In this document: positions 1 through 7,841 of the stretch, piece by piece
Numbering within the stretch: the stretch's first letter is position 1
How the letters are laid out: each line of letters opens with the position of its first letter
NCBI GenBank assembly: GCA_902789325.1
Contig: CADANN010000012.1
Span: 31,318 to 95,317, forward strand
Direction: 5' to 3'
Origin: an uncultured Spirochaetaceae bacterium
GTDB lineage: Bacteria; Spirochaetota; Spirochaetia; Treponematales; Treponemataceae
DNA length: 64,000 nt
The notes under the pieces: generated by a model
Told to the model about the DNA's origin: nothing
Database searches by the model: none
Seen by the model: the letters and a program-made list of their open reading frames with translations, nothing else
Made by a program: the position numbers and the translations under genes

Positions 1-664
1 AGGATAAACATAAACAGAAGCAAAACTAGTGTGGCGACGTGCATTTGCGTCAAAGGGACTGATTCGAACTAAGCGGTGGATTCCACCCTCGCCTTTAAGA
101 TAACCGTAAACAAAGTCGCCTGAAATCTGAATTGTGATTGATTTGATTCCACCTTCTGCTTCGAGTTCATCTACTACTTCAGTTTTATAGCCGTGTCGTT
201 CTGCCCATCTTAAATACATACGGCTGAGCATAAAGGCCCAGTCACAGGCTTCTGTTCCACCGGCACCTGCATGTACTGTCAGAAAGGCATCGTTCTGATC
301 TACTTCGCCTGAAAGCAGGTTCAAGATATTTAATTTATCAAATTGTGCTTTTGCAGCGTCGTACATTGTACGAACTTCATCCTCGTCGCTTTGCTCACCT
401 GATTCTGCGGCAAGCTCATACATGGCTTCGAGGTCATCCATATCTGCAATGATTTTTTTCCAGGGTTCAATTCGGTTTTTGAGTTTACGAATCTGACTCA
501 TCACCTTTTCGGCTGCTTCGTGATCATCCCAAAAACCAGGGGCTTCTGTAAGCTTTTCTTTTTCTGCTATTGCCTTTTCGATTGCAGCAGAGTCAAAGAC
601 GCCCCCAAACATTCATTATTTCTTCTCTCAACTGTTCTACTGGTAATTTAATTTCTTCTAACAT
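1..664 (-). CDS. prfB: Peptide chain release factor 2, partial (3' end outside the window)
   Basis: RF2 reads UAA and UGA stop codons and releases the finished protein from the ribosome. The start is ATG at 664-662. A short zero frame of 23 codons ends in TGA at 595-593, and the long frame then continues in +1, as in classical RF2 genes. The downstream protein has the RF2 coiled-coil domain (APGFWDDHEAAEK), the HAGAGGTEACDWA segment and the codon-recognition tripeptide in RISPFDANARRHTSF. SPF marks RF2 rather than RF1. The GGQ catalytic loop would lie beyond position 1. An ATG further in (MFGGV, about 611) is in the +1 frame, but the match of the zero-frame segment LPVEQLREEI to RF2 N-termini favours the frameshifted start. 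Its own product should control expression through the frameshift. Confidence 0.95.
592..606 (-). promoter_or_regulatory. Programmed +1 frameshift site of prfB
   Basis: On the minus strand a GGGGG run (606-602) precedes CTT TGA C (598-592). This is the RF2 autoregulatory arrangement: an internal Shine-Dalgarno-like run a few bases before the slippery CUU codon, followed by an in-frame UGA and a C. When RF2 is scarce the ribosome slips from CUU to UUU and reads GAC instead of the stop. The decoding window is seen directly; the mechanism is established for RF2 genes. Confidence 0.95.
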
Positions 665-706
665 AGATTATAGAATATCATGAATTTCAAAACTTGTCAT
701 TGCCAT

Positions 707-764
707 GTCATCCCGAACTTGTTTCGGGATCTATTAATAGATGCTGAAACAAGTTCAGCATGAC
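707..764. repeat. Paired GTCAT hairpin repeat, copy 1
   Basis: Two hairpins stand head to head. The first is GTCAT, stem CCCGAA, loop CTTGT, stem TTCGGG, ATCTA. The second is the inverse complement type: TAGAT, stem GCTGAA, loop ACAAG, stem TTCAGC, ATGAC. The gap between them is TTAA. The same two stems recur at 14134-14192 and 35599-35664. It lies between divergent prfB and the gene at 805. Confidence 0.9.
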
Positions 765-804
765 TATTTGGACAGAAATTGAATTCCATGCTATTATAAT
801 ATAT

Positions 805-1680
805 ATGAAGAAAATAATTTGTTCTCTATTTTTGATTCTCACAGCAGCTTTTGTATTTGCAGAACGCCCTATTGTACGCGACATTCAGGCACGCGCAGGC
901 AGCGGAACAAAGGTGCGAATTATCTGGCAGCTTCCTAAAGAAACAACTCCTGAAATTGAATCTCTTTTATTATACCGTACTACAGAACAAGTTACTTCAT
1001 TCTCTCAGTTGAAAAATGTTCAGCCTATAACTGCCCTTACTCCAGACCGCGCAGGTTATACAGATCAGCTTAGTGATTTACGTGAATATTTTTATACGGT
1101 AATTGCTCAAACAACAGAAGGCCCTTATGACGTTATACTTCTTTCGTTTAATTCAACTGTAACAGGCGTACATTTGATAGCAAAAAAACAGACAGAAACT
1201 CAAGCTGAAAAAAAGGAAATTGAGCAGGTTTATCCGGATGGAACACTTCGCAAAACTCCTCTACCATTTATAGACATGATCGATGGATTTGATGCAGAGC
1301 CATTAGTTTCTGATTCAACCGTATCGCAGGTTAGCACTCTGACCGGTGGAAATTCAAAAACTTCTAAAAACCCTCTTCTTACTCCTTATATTTTTGAAGA
1401 AGACCTTGTTTCACCGGATGGTGGTGATGAGTATTTACTCTTTGAAATTTTAAAAGCTTCGTTTGTTACAAAAAAATATAAAGAGACTATCGAAAAATTG
1501 AATCAGCTGATTGGAACAAATATCAGTGAAGAAACAAGAAACCGTGCATATTTTTATCTTGGTGAATCACAGTATTTTTGCAGAAATTACGAAGATGCTG
1601 TCCGAAGCTTTGTAAAAGTTCAGGCAGCATTCCCAACAGTTTCTAAAAAGTGGCTTGAAGATTCTTTGGATAGGATTTAG
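805..1680 (+). CDS. Secreted protein with Fn3-like and TPR-like parts
   Basis: No specific function is recognised. The chosen start gives a clear signal peptide (MKKIICSLFLILTAAFVFA), so the protein is probably periplasmic or at the outer membrane. Residues about 20-110 (RPIVRDIQARAGSGTKVRIIWQ to YFYTVIAQ) look like a fibronectin-III-type beta sandwich. A low-complexity middle follows. The last 90 residues (YKETIEKLNQL, RAYFYLGESQYFCRNYEDAVRSF) look like two helical TPR-type repeats. An upstream ATG at 760 lies inside the hairpin repeat and would hide the signal peptide. No Shine-Dalgarno sequence precedes 805, and a TATAAT sits only 4 bases upstream. The stop overlaps the stop of the convergent TPR gene. 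Confidence 0.7.
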   Translation: MKKIICSLFLILTAAFVFAERPIVRDIQARAGSGTKVRIIWQLPKETTPEIESLLLYRTTEQVTSFSQLKNVQPITALTPDRAGYTDQLSDLREYFYTVIAQTTEGPYDVILLSFNSTVTGVHLIAKKQTETQAEKKEIEQVYPDGTLRKTPLPFIDMIDGFDAEPLVSDSTVSQVSTLTGGNSKTSKNPLLTPYIFEEDLVSPDGGDEYLLFEILKASFVTKKYKETIEKLNQLIGTNISEETRNRAYFYLGESQYFCRNYEDAVRSFVKVQAAFPTVSKKWLEDSLDRI

Positions 1681-3779
1681 CGGATTTTTCGGAGCAAATC
1701 TATAATTGCAGGGCGCTCAACAGCCTTCTTGATTTCTGCAACTAATTCATCACCACGAACTTCGTTATTAACAAGGCGATTACCGTCTTCATCTGCATTT
1801 GGAACTGTGTCCATTCCAGATTCGGTATTCTGTTCAGGCATACTCACAAGAACAAGCTCGTCGCCTTCATTAATTCTGTCATAAAATCCGTGACTCGTAA
1901 TTACTGCTTCAGAAACCTCTTCGCCCGCTTCTGTAACAACAAGCATTCCAACTACATCATCATCGCGGAAGAAAAGCCCGGTTCCTGCATCTGCAGTTTT
2001 TACACAACCTTTTCGTACAATCTTAAACACTGCATCTTTTACAATATTTTCAGAACGACCAAGATCTATCAAAACAGTTTTTCCGTTGCGCTGAAGAATC
2101 TTTCCACGAACTGTAAGTTTTTCAAGGACAGAGTTTCTGAAACGACGGAGAACTGTTGAGAATCTGTTGTTTCCAGTTGCGTAATATTTTTCACTGAAGG
2201 TTTCGGTACCAGTGCGGCCAGAATACATTGTTGCACTAAGGCTCAAATCATCATCACCCTCGCTCAAAGAAACCATGATAAAATAATCATAATTATTTGC
2301 ACGGGCATTTTTAAATGCTTCGCCGTAGCCGGAAACCGGAGTAACCTGAGTTTTTACAGAAGTAATTGCCACCCCACTAAATACATCGCCACAAGCCAAT
2401 GCAGTGAGGCGGTCGCCATCCGCATGATTAAAAGTAGAAGTATTTTCAGTATAGAAAACTGCAATATTCCAGCGGATTTTATCAAGATAAAAGGCATCTA
2501 CCTTCCAGCGCTTAGCGAGAGTATTATTAAGAAGCGACTCATAGGCTTCAATGGTGTCCTTAAGCTCCGTAGAAATTGCTTTTTCTGAATTGCCTTTTAC
2601 AAAGTTCAACTGTTCAAGGTAAAGCTCATGCATACCATTCAGTTCCAGAATGTCTGCGTATGCAAGGCGGGCAGCACTATTTGAAGGGTCAAGAATTAAA
2701 GCCCGCTGATATTCGTAAGTGCTGCCAGCTTTGTCGTAACGGCTGTCGTACTGACGCGCATTATTCAAATGGTAGCCGGCCCACTGGCTGCGGCGCTTAT
2801 CATCAAGGTCGAGCTCGCTTTTTGCGGTAAGCTCAAGCATCATTCGCATAAGCTCGTCCTGAGGTTTTACGCTAAGACCTGTGTCCCAGGTATTTATTGC
2901 GTCCTCGGTATTTCCAAGTTTGGACTGAGCCACACCTTTTAAGTACCAGGCGGCTCCGCTGTTGCGATTGCGGCTTATTATAAAATCACACAAATCAATT
3001 ACTTCACTATAACGGTGTTGAAGATAAACAATCTGTGCTAAAAGCTCATAAGCCTGTTCATAGCCGCCGCGAATCTCTACTGCAATGCGGGCATGCTTTT
3101 CAGCATCTTTATAATCACCCTTCATTGTGTAAATTATTGCAGCAAGATAATGCACTTCCGGTTCACCTGAATAATACTGCATCGCCTGACGAAGGTATTT
3201 TTCTGACTGGTTGTATCTCTTAGTCTCAGCACAAACCAGAGCAAGAGAAAGCAAAGCCTTACGGTTTGAATTCTGTCTCTTTAAAGCCTCTGCATACTGA
3301 TTCTCTGCTCCGGAAAATTTTCCGTCATATAATTCAATTTCTGCAAGACCAAAATGTGCATCAATATCGTTAGGATACTTTTTCAGAACTTCATTAAAAA
3401 TCTGACGGGCTTCGTCTGTACGGCCAAGGGCCAGTAAAATCATTCCCTTAAGATTTTTTATTTCTGATTTATTTTTTTCGTATTTTTCTGCGCTCTCAAG
3501 ATACTGAAAGGCAAGGTCAAATTCTCCAAGATGATAAGAACAGTCTGCAAGGCGGAACCATGCATCACTAAAAGCCGGATTTGAATTTACTACCTCAATA
3601 AAATACTGCGAAGCAGTATACCAGTTTTCTTCGTTCTGAAGTTCAACTGCTTCGTTATAAGTTTTGAGTACATTTTTTGAATCTGCGGCAAACAAAGGTG
3701 TGCTTGCACTCATTGCCGCAGTCAAAATCATTGCAAATAAAATCCGACTTCTTTTTTTACTCATCATCCTTTCCGTCAT
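1677..3779 (-). CDS. Exported tetratricopeptide-repeat protein
   Basis: About 700 residues with a signal peptide ending near PLFAA. Residues about 35-400 form a run of TPR units, for example AWFRLADCSYHLGEFDLAFQYLESA and AHFGLAEIELYDGKFSGAENQYAEAL, which usually scaffold protein complexes. Residues about 430-560 look like a CsgG/FlgT-type alpha-beta domain. Residues about 555-640 (KILQRNGKTVLIDLGRSENIVKDAVFKI and beyond) look like a small beta-barrel of the FlgT C-terminal type; this is a weak resemblance. The frame opens at 3779, but ATGs at 3767 and 3764 just after GGAAAGG are also possible starts. It overlaps the end of tlyC, so it is probably the last gene of the phoH operon. An envelope role is an inference. 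Confidence 0.75.
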   Translation of the reverse strand: MTERMMSKKRSRILFAMILTAAMSASTPLFAADSKNVLKTYNEAVELQNEENWYTASQYFIEVVNSNPAFSDAWFRLADCSYHLGEFDLAFQYLESAEKYEKNKSEIKNLKGMILLALGRTDEARQIFNEVLKKYPNDIDAHFGLAEIELYDGKFSGAENQYAEALKRQNSNRKALLSLALVCAETKRYNQSEKYLRQAMQYYSGEPEVHYLAAIIYTMKGDYKDAEKHARIAVEIRGGYEQAYELLAQIVYLQHRYSEVIDLCDFIISRNRNSGAAWYLKGVAQSKLGNTEDAINTWDTGLSVKPQDELMRMMLELTAKSELDLDDKRRSQWAGYHLNNARQYDSRYDKAGSTYEYQRALILDPSNSAARLAYADILELNGMHELYLEQLNFVKGNSEKAISTELKDTIEAYESLLNNTLAKRWKVDAFYLDKIRWNIAVFYTENTSTFNHADGDRLTALACGDVFSGVAITSVKTQVTPVSGYGEAFKNARANNYDYFIMVSLSEGDDDLSLSATMYSGRTGTETFSEKYYATGNNRFSTVLRRFRNSVLEKLTVRGKILQRNGKTVLIDLGRSENIVKDAVFKIVRKGCVKTADAGTGLFFRDDDVVGMLVVTEAGEEVSEAVITSHGFYDRINEGDELVLVSMPEQNTESGMDTVPNADEDGNRLVNNEVRGDELVAEIKKAVERPAIIDLLRKIR

Positions 3780-4545
3780 CTGTGTTTTTAATTATCTTAA
3801 CCATATTGATTCGGTGACCTTCCATATCCTGAACAATAAAGTCATAGTCATTCCAGCTCACCTTTTCATATTTTACAGGTACTTTACCGAACAAATCAAA
3901 TACGAAACCGCCAAGAGAATCAAAATCTTCGTTAGGAAACTCTGCTTCTAATGATTCGTTCAAATCATCAAGGTCTACGCGGGCATCGCAGAGCCATACA
4001 TTATCGCTTACCTTAAGAATATCTTCCTGTTCCTTGTCGAATTCGTCCTGAATATCGCCTACAATTTCCTCAATGATATCTTCCATTGTTACGATACCCG
4101 AAACTCCACCGTATTCATCGATTGCGATCGCAATGTGAAGGTGATGTCTTTTGAATTCGCGGAGCAAAGAGTCGATGCGCTTGCTCTCCGGAACAAAATA
4201 TGCTTTGCGGACAATTTTGGTAAGGTCGATTTCTTTTTTCTCTGCAAGACATTTAATGATGTCTTTTACATAAAGAACACCAATTACATTATCAATTGAA
4301 TCAGTATAGAGTGGGAATCTTGAATGACCGCTGGCTACTATTTTTGTAAAAAGTTCTTCCTGTGGTGTATCACTTGAAATAAAATCTACGTCGATTCGGG
4401 GAATCATAACTTCTTTTACAGAAGTTTTTGACAGGTCCTCTACTCCCTGAATCATATCTTTTTTTTCTTCGTTTAAAATTTCCTGCTGTATGCTTTCCGC
4501 CTCTTCGGCAGCAGTGTTCTTCTTCTTTTTCTTAAAAAAACTCAT
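3757..4545 (-). CDS. tlyC: CBS-pair / CorC_HlyC domain protein (TlyC-like)
   Basis: 262 residues. A basic, acidic-rich N-terminus is followed by two CBS domains (about 45-170), with the family signature VKEVMIPRIDVDFI and the second-domain motif IDEYGGVSGIVTMEDIIEEIVGDI. A CorC_HlyC domain (about 185-255) follows, with the typical LGGFVFDLFG. The membrane DUF21 domain of larger homologues is absent, so the protein is predicted cytoplasmic. The family was named for haemolysis in Brachyspira and for magnesium/cobalt efflux in enterobacteria; ion-transport or nucleotide-sensing roles are more likely than toxin activity. Its start overlaps ybeY by 4 bases, so the two are translationally coupled. 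Confidence 0.9.
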   Translation of the reverse strand: MSFFKKKKKNTAAEEAESIQQEILNEEKKDMIQGVEDLSKTSVKEVMIPRIDVDFISSDTPQEELFTKIVASGHSRFPLYTDSIDNVIGVLYVKDIIKCLAEKKEIDLTKIVRKAYFVPESKRIDSLLREFKRHHLHIAIAIDEYGGVSGIVTMEDIIEEIVGDIQDEFDKEQEDILKVSDNVWLCDARVDLDDLNESLEAEFPNEDFDSLGGFVFDLFGKVPVKYEKVSWNDYDFIVQDMEGHRINMVKIIKNTDDGKDDE

Positions 4546-5018
4546 TTGATTATTTTTTCATCCTTTAATTTTTCTAAAACTTTTTCCTGAAGCACAAGCA
4601 TTTCGCAAACTGGAGCTACACCTTTTTCTATGTGTTCTTCTCCGTGATCCATTCCATTCAGATGCAAAAGGCCATGAACAATCAGACGTTTGAGCTCATC
4701 ATTTCGGCTCTCATTAAAATATTCGGCATTTACAGGCAAAGTATCAAGGCTTATTACGATATCGCCTACACATTTCCACTTTCCTTCTTCATCTTCATAT
4801 TCTTCATCATTTTCAAAAGAAAGAACATCGGTTGTGCTGTCTATCTGACGGTAAGCCTTATTGAGTTCCTGCATATATGCGTCTTCGCACAAAAGAAGCG
4901 AAACCTCTTCACCATCAAAATTGAATTCATTGAGTGCTTTTAAAACAAAAGGCTCTACATTGTTAAACCACTCAGGCTCATCTACACCGTCGTGCATTGC
5001 TACAAATACTCTATTCAT
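4542..5018 (-). CDS. ybeY: Endoribonuclease YbeY (rRNA maturation)
   Basis: 158 residues, normal family length. The UPF0054 zinc site is complete: HGLLHLNGMDH, with His115, His119 and His125. The upstream STTDVLSF segment also matches the family. YbeY is a single-strand endoribonuclease needed for 16S rRNA 3'-end maturation and ribosome quality control. The gene overlaps both pgpH and tlyC by 4 bases, so it sits inside a tightly coupled operon. Confidence 0.95.
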   Translation of the reverse strand: MNRVFVAMHDGVDEPEWFNNVEPFVLKALNEFNFDGEEVSLLLCEDAYMQELNKAYRQIDSTTDVLSFENDEEYEDEEGKWKCVGDIVISLDTLPVNAEYFNESRNDELKRLIVHGLLHLNGMDHGEEHIEKGVAPVCEMLVLQEKVLEKLKDEKIIK

Positions 5019-6841
5019 TTCTTTTCCTTTACTGCTTTTGGAGTCGCAGGCTTTGCGGCAGAAGTTTTTGCTGAAGTAACTTTTACCGGCCCTTTAGTAC
5101 TTTCTTTTACAAGGGACTTTGGTAATTCTTTTGGAGCCTCAGTCTGAATGACAGCTTCTTCTGTCTTTGGTTTTACTTCATCTGGATCCTGCTGATTCTG
5201 ATATTTAATACGGTTATGATAATAACCTGTAAGAAGATTTACAAAAGTTGCTTTGATTTTTGAAATATCACTGAAAGTAAGATCACAATTATCAAGCTGT
5301 TTGTGTTCTACCTTTTGATTTATAAGAAGAGTGATAAATTTTTCCAGGCGAGGAGAAGTTGGATTATCTAGGGTATGACAGGCTGCTTCAACTGTATCTG
5401 CCAGCATTACTACAGCAGATTCTTTTGTTCTTGGCGGAATTCCAGGATATCTGAAATCATCTTCTTCGAGAGAAGCATCTTTTTCTTTTGCCGCATTGAA
5501 GAAATAAGTGATGATACTGTTTCCGTGGTGTTCTGCAATAATATCAATTACAGCCTGAGGAAGGTGCAGCTGATGTGCTTTTTCAACACCCTTGCGCACA
5601 TGGCTTTTAATTACAGAAGCAGAAAGTGTCGGGTTCAGGTCATTATGCTTATTTTCCATATTGGCCTGATTTTCTACAAAGTATTCACTCTGATCCATTT
5701 TACCAATATCGTGGTAATAAGCACCAACTCTTGCTAGCAATGGATTTGCATCAATTTCACGGCAGGCTGCTTCTGCAAGCTGAGCAACCATCATAGAATG
5801 ATTATAGGTTCCGTTTGCCTGAATCTGCATTTGCTTAAAGATCGGAGTATTATTGTCGCTCAAATCCATAAGGCGGAAAACAGAAGCGGTATTTAACATG
5901 ATTTCAAGAGGAGTTAAAAATCCCAGAGTTAAAATTCCAGAAAGGAAGCCGTTTATTGCAAGTCCTATCATGAGCTTTGGAATTTCATCAAAAGTCTCAT
6001 TGAAAATTACAGAGAAAATAATCAGATAAACAATATTGAAAACTGAAATCATGATTCCAGCAAAAACCAAATCCAGACGGCGTTCAATTTTGCGGACAAT
6101 TGCAGCTGCAGTAAGAGAAGAAGCAAGTGTGAAAAGGAAGGTAGAAATCTGCCAGCCGGTTGCACACAAAACACCCATAGACATTATGATTGACAGCAAT
6201 AGAGCTGAAAGATTTCCATAAAGAATCGTTACAATCATAATGAAAAGTGCAGACGGAATTACAATACAAATACTATAGGGACTAGAGAATAAAGAAAGCT
6301 TTCCTAAAAAGGCCGTAACTGCATACTCTGCGATAAAAAATAAAACCTGAAGTAAAGGCTCCCGGAATACCAGTTTTCGATTTACAGAAATAAAGGTAAA
6401 AAGCAGATACCACATAATCGAAAGCAAAAGCAGATAAAGTTCACTGTTTGCAAAAGCTCTGTAATCAATATACAAAGGAGAAGCAGACATTTTTTTAAGC
6501 TTTGAAAATCCTTCTTCTGTAATCGGGAAGCCCTTTTTGATTATTTTTTCGCCCTTCACTACTGCAACCGGATCAATATTATCTGGCTGAAGAGTACGGT
6601 CGGCAATAATCGTACGGTCAGCAATCTGCCCGATTTCAAAATCATTAAGCGAAAAGTTTGCGATAGTTTCTGCAGTACTGATTTTCAAAAAATTTAAGGC
6701 AGAAATTGCAAGAAGTCCTACAAAAAATAAAATAAGAAACGGATAATTTTGTCTTATGTATGTACCTGTTGCCTTTGTTACAAGACTGATTATAGAAGTC
6801 TTGTTATTGTCTTTTTCGGAATTATTCCTTTTCATTTTCAT
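5015..6841 (-). CDS. pgpH: 7TM-HD cyclic dinucleotide phosphodiesterase (PgpH family)
   Basis: 608 residues. One N-terminal transmembrane helix (about 33-52) is followed by a short extracytoplasmic part (NFSLNDFEIGQIADRTIIA, VVKGEKIIKKGFPI) of the 7TMR-HDED type. A block of about seven hydrophobic helices spans roughly 130-320, followed by a cytoplasmic HD domain with HSMMVAQLAEAA and YYHDIGK near residue 380. Family members cleave c-di-AMP to pApA. The extracytoplasmic domain is shorter than in Firmicutes. The C-terminal 60 residues are Lys/Pro/Ala-rich and probably disordered. The ends overlap phoH and ybeY. Catalytic identity rests on family membership. Confidence 0.9.
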   Translation of the reverse strand: MKMKRNNSEKDNNKTSIISLVTKATGTYIRQNYPFLILFFVGLLAISALNFLKISTAETIANFSLNDFEIGQIADRTIIADRTLQPDNIDPVAVVKGEKIIKKGFPITEEGFSKLKKMSASPLYIDYRAFANSELYLLLLSIMWYLLFTFISVNRKLVFREPLLQVLFFIAEYAVTAFLGKLSLFSSPYSICIVIPSALFIMIVTILYGNLSALLLSIIMSMGVLCATGWQISTFLFTLASSLTAAAIVRKIERRLDLVFAGIMISVFNIVYLIIFSVIFNETFDEIPKLMIGLAINGFLSGILTLGFLTPLEIMLNTASVFRLMDLSDNNTPIFKQMQIQANGTYNHSMMVAQLAEAACREIDANPLLARVGAYYHDIGKMDQSEYFVENQANMENKHNDLNPTLSASVIKSHVRKGVEKAHQLHLPQAVIDIIAEHHGNSIITYFFNAAKEKDASLEEDDFRYPGIPPRTKESAVVMLADTVEAACHTLDNPTSPRLEKFITLLINQKVEHKQLDNCDLTFSDISKIKATFVNLLTGYYHNRIKYQNQQDPDEVKPKTEEAVIQTEAPKELPKSLVKESTKGPVKVTSAKTSAAKPATPKAVKEKK

Positions 6842-7757
6842 ACGCCTTTACTATTTTCTTAACTAACTGATTTCTTACAACATCTTCTGCCGTAAGTTCC
6901 ATAAAACCAATATCTTCTATTTTATATAATATACTGATTGAATGCATTAAACCTGATTCTACCTTTTTAGGAAGATCGATTTGTGATGGGTCGCCGGTAA
7001 CAAAAACCTTTGTATTTTCTCCCATGCGGGTAAGGAACATTTTCATCTGTGCGCAAGTTGTATTCTGCGCTTCATCGAGGATAACAACCGCATTATTGAG
7101 CGTGCGGCCTCGCATATAGGCAAGAGGTGCAACTTCTACAATGCCGGCTTCAAAAAGACGCTTAACAGATTCTGTCGGAAGAATTGTTTCCATTGCATCT
7201 CTGAGTGGACGCAAATATGGATCGATTTTGTCTTCAAGATCACCAGGAAGAAAGCCAAGACTCTCCCCTGCTTCTACTACCGGACGAGTGATAATAAGTT
7301 TATTCTTTTTATGAGTAAGAATAAGTCTGAGGGCTTCGGCAACGGCAAGATAAGTTTTTCCACTACCTGCTGAACCGGTACAGAATACCATATCGTGGGT
7401 TTGAAGAAGATTTACATATTCCGCCTGTCCCTGAGTACGCGGATAAACACGGCGAACGGCACCTGGTACCATAATCACCATTTCATCTGCATCAACTTTT
7501 TTCTTTGTATTTAGAACTGTAAGAATTATATCGTCGCTGTTACGACCACCCGAATGAACTTCATCAATTATACGGTCTACAATGAACTGAAATTTCTGAC
7601 AAACTTCGGGAGCAGCATTTTCTACAGAGAGCTCGTTGCCTTTATAAAAGACAGGAACTCCAAGATGTTCTTCTATGAGTTGTAAATTTTTATCATTAGT
7701 TCCGCACACACAGGAAAGTACATCGTTATCGGGAACTACTATTGTGTATTCGTTCAA
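6822..7757 (-). CDS. ybeZ: PhoH/YbeZ family ATPase
   Basis: 311 residues. Walker A is GSAGSGKT at residues 128-135; Walker B is VVILDEAQN near 228. An N-terminal KH-like segment is followed by the RNA/ATP-binding PhoH domain with TGDPSQIDLP. YbeZ partners YbeY in rRNA processing, and ybeY lies two genes downstream. The start is TTG at 7757-7755, supported by an AAGAGG Shine-Dalgarno sequence seven bases upstream. It is the first gene of the operon and follows a good promoter. Confidence 0.93.
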   Translation of the reverse strand: MNEYTIVVPDNDVLSCVCGTNDKNLQLIEEHLGVPVFYKGNELSVENAAPEVCQKFQFIVDRIIDEVHSGGRNSDDIILTVLNTKKKVDADEMVIMVPGAVRRVYPRTQGQAEYVNLLQTHDMVFCTGSAGSGKTYLAVAEALRLILTHKKNKLIITRPVVEAGESLGFLPGDLEDKIDPYLRPLRDAMETILPTESVKRLFEAGIVEVAPLAYMRGRTLNNAVVILDEAQNTTCAQMKMFLTRMGENTKVFVTGDPSQIDLPKKVESGLMHSISILYKIEDIGFMELTAEDVVRNQLVKKIVKAYENEKE

Positions 7758-7774
7758 AAAAACCTCTTTTAACT

Positions 7775-7803
7775 ATTATTAATTATCATAGACTTATTGT
7801 CAA
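7775..7803 (-). promoter_or_regulatory. Promoter of the phoH-pgpH-ybeY-tlyC-TPR operon
   Basis: On the minus strand a perfect -35 box TTGACA (7803-7798) is separated by 17 bases from AATAAT (7780-7775). The -35 box lies inside an imperfect palindrome (GACTTATT...AATAAGTC, about 7791-7816), which could be an operator or a terminator remnant from lptD. No poly-T follows it. Confidence 0.7.
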
Positions 7804-7841
7804 TCTTAAATAAGTCGGCTCGCATAGTCTCGATTTTAGGC

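Noticed and set aside
667..672. TATAAT just before prfB as its promoter
   Set aside because: It is 2 bases from the ATG, which would start transcription inside the coding region; RF2 alignment supports the ATG at 664.
760..804. Upstream ATG of the gene at 805
   Set aside because: It lies inside the hairpin repeat and puts 15 residues before the signal peptide.
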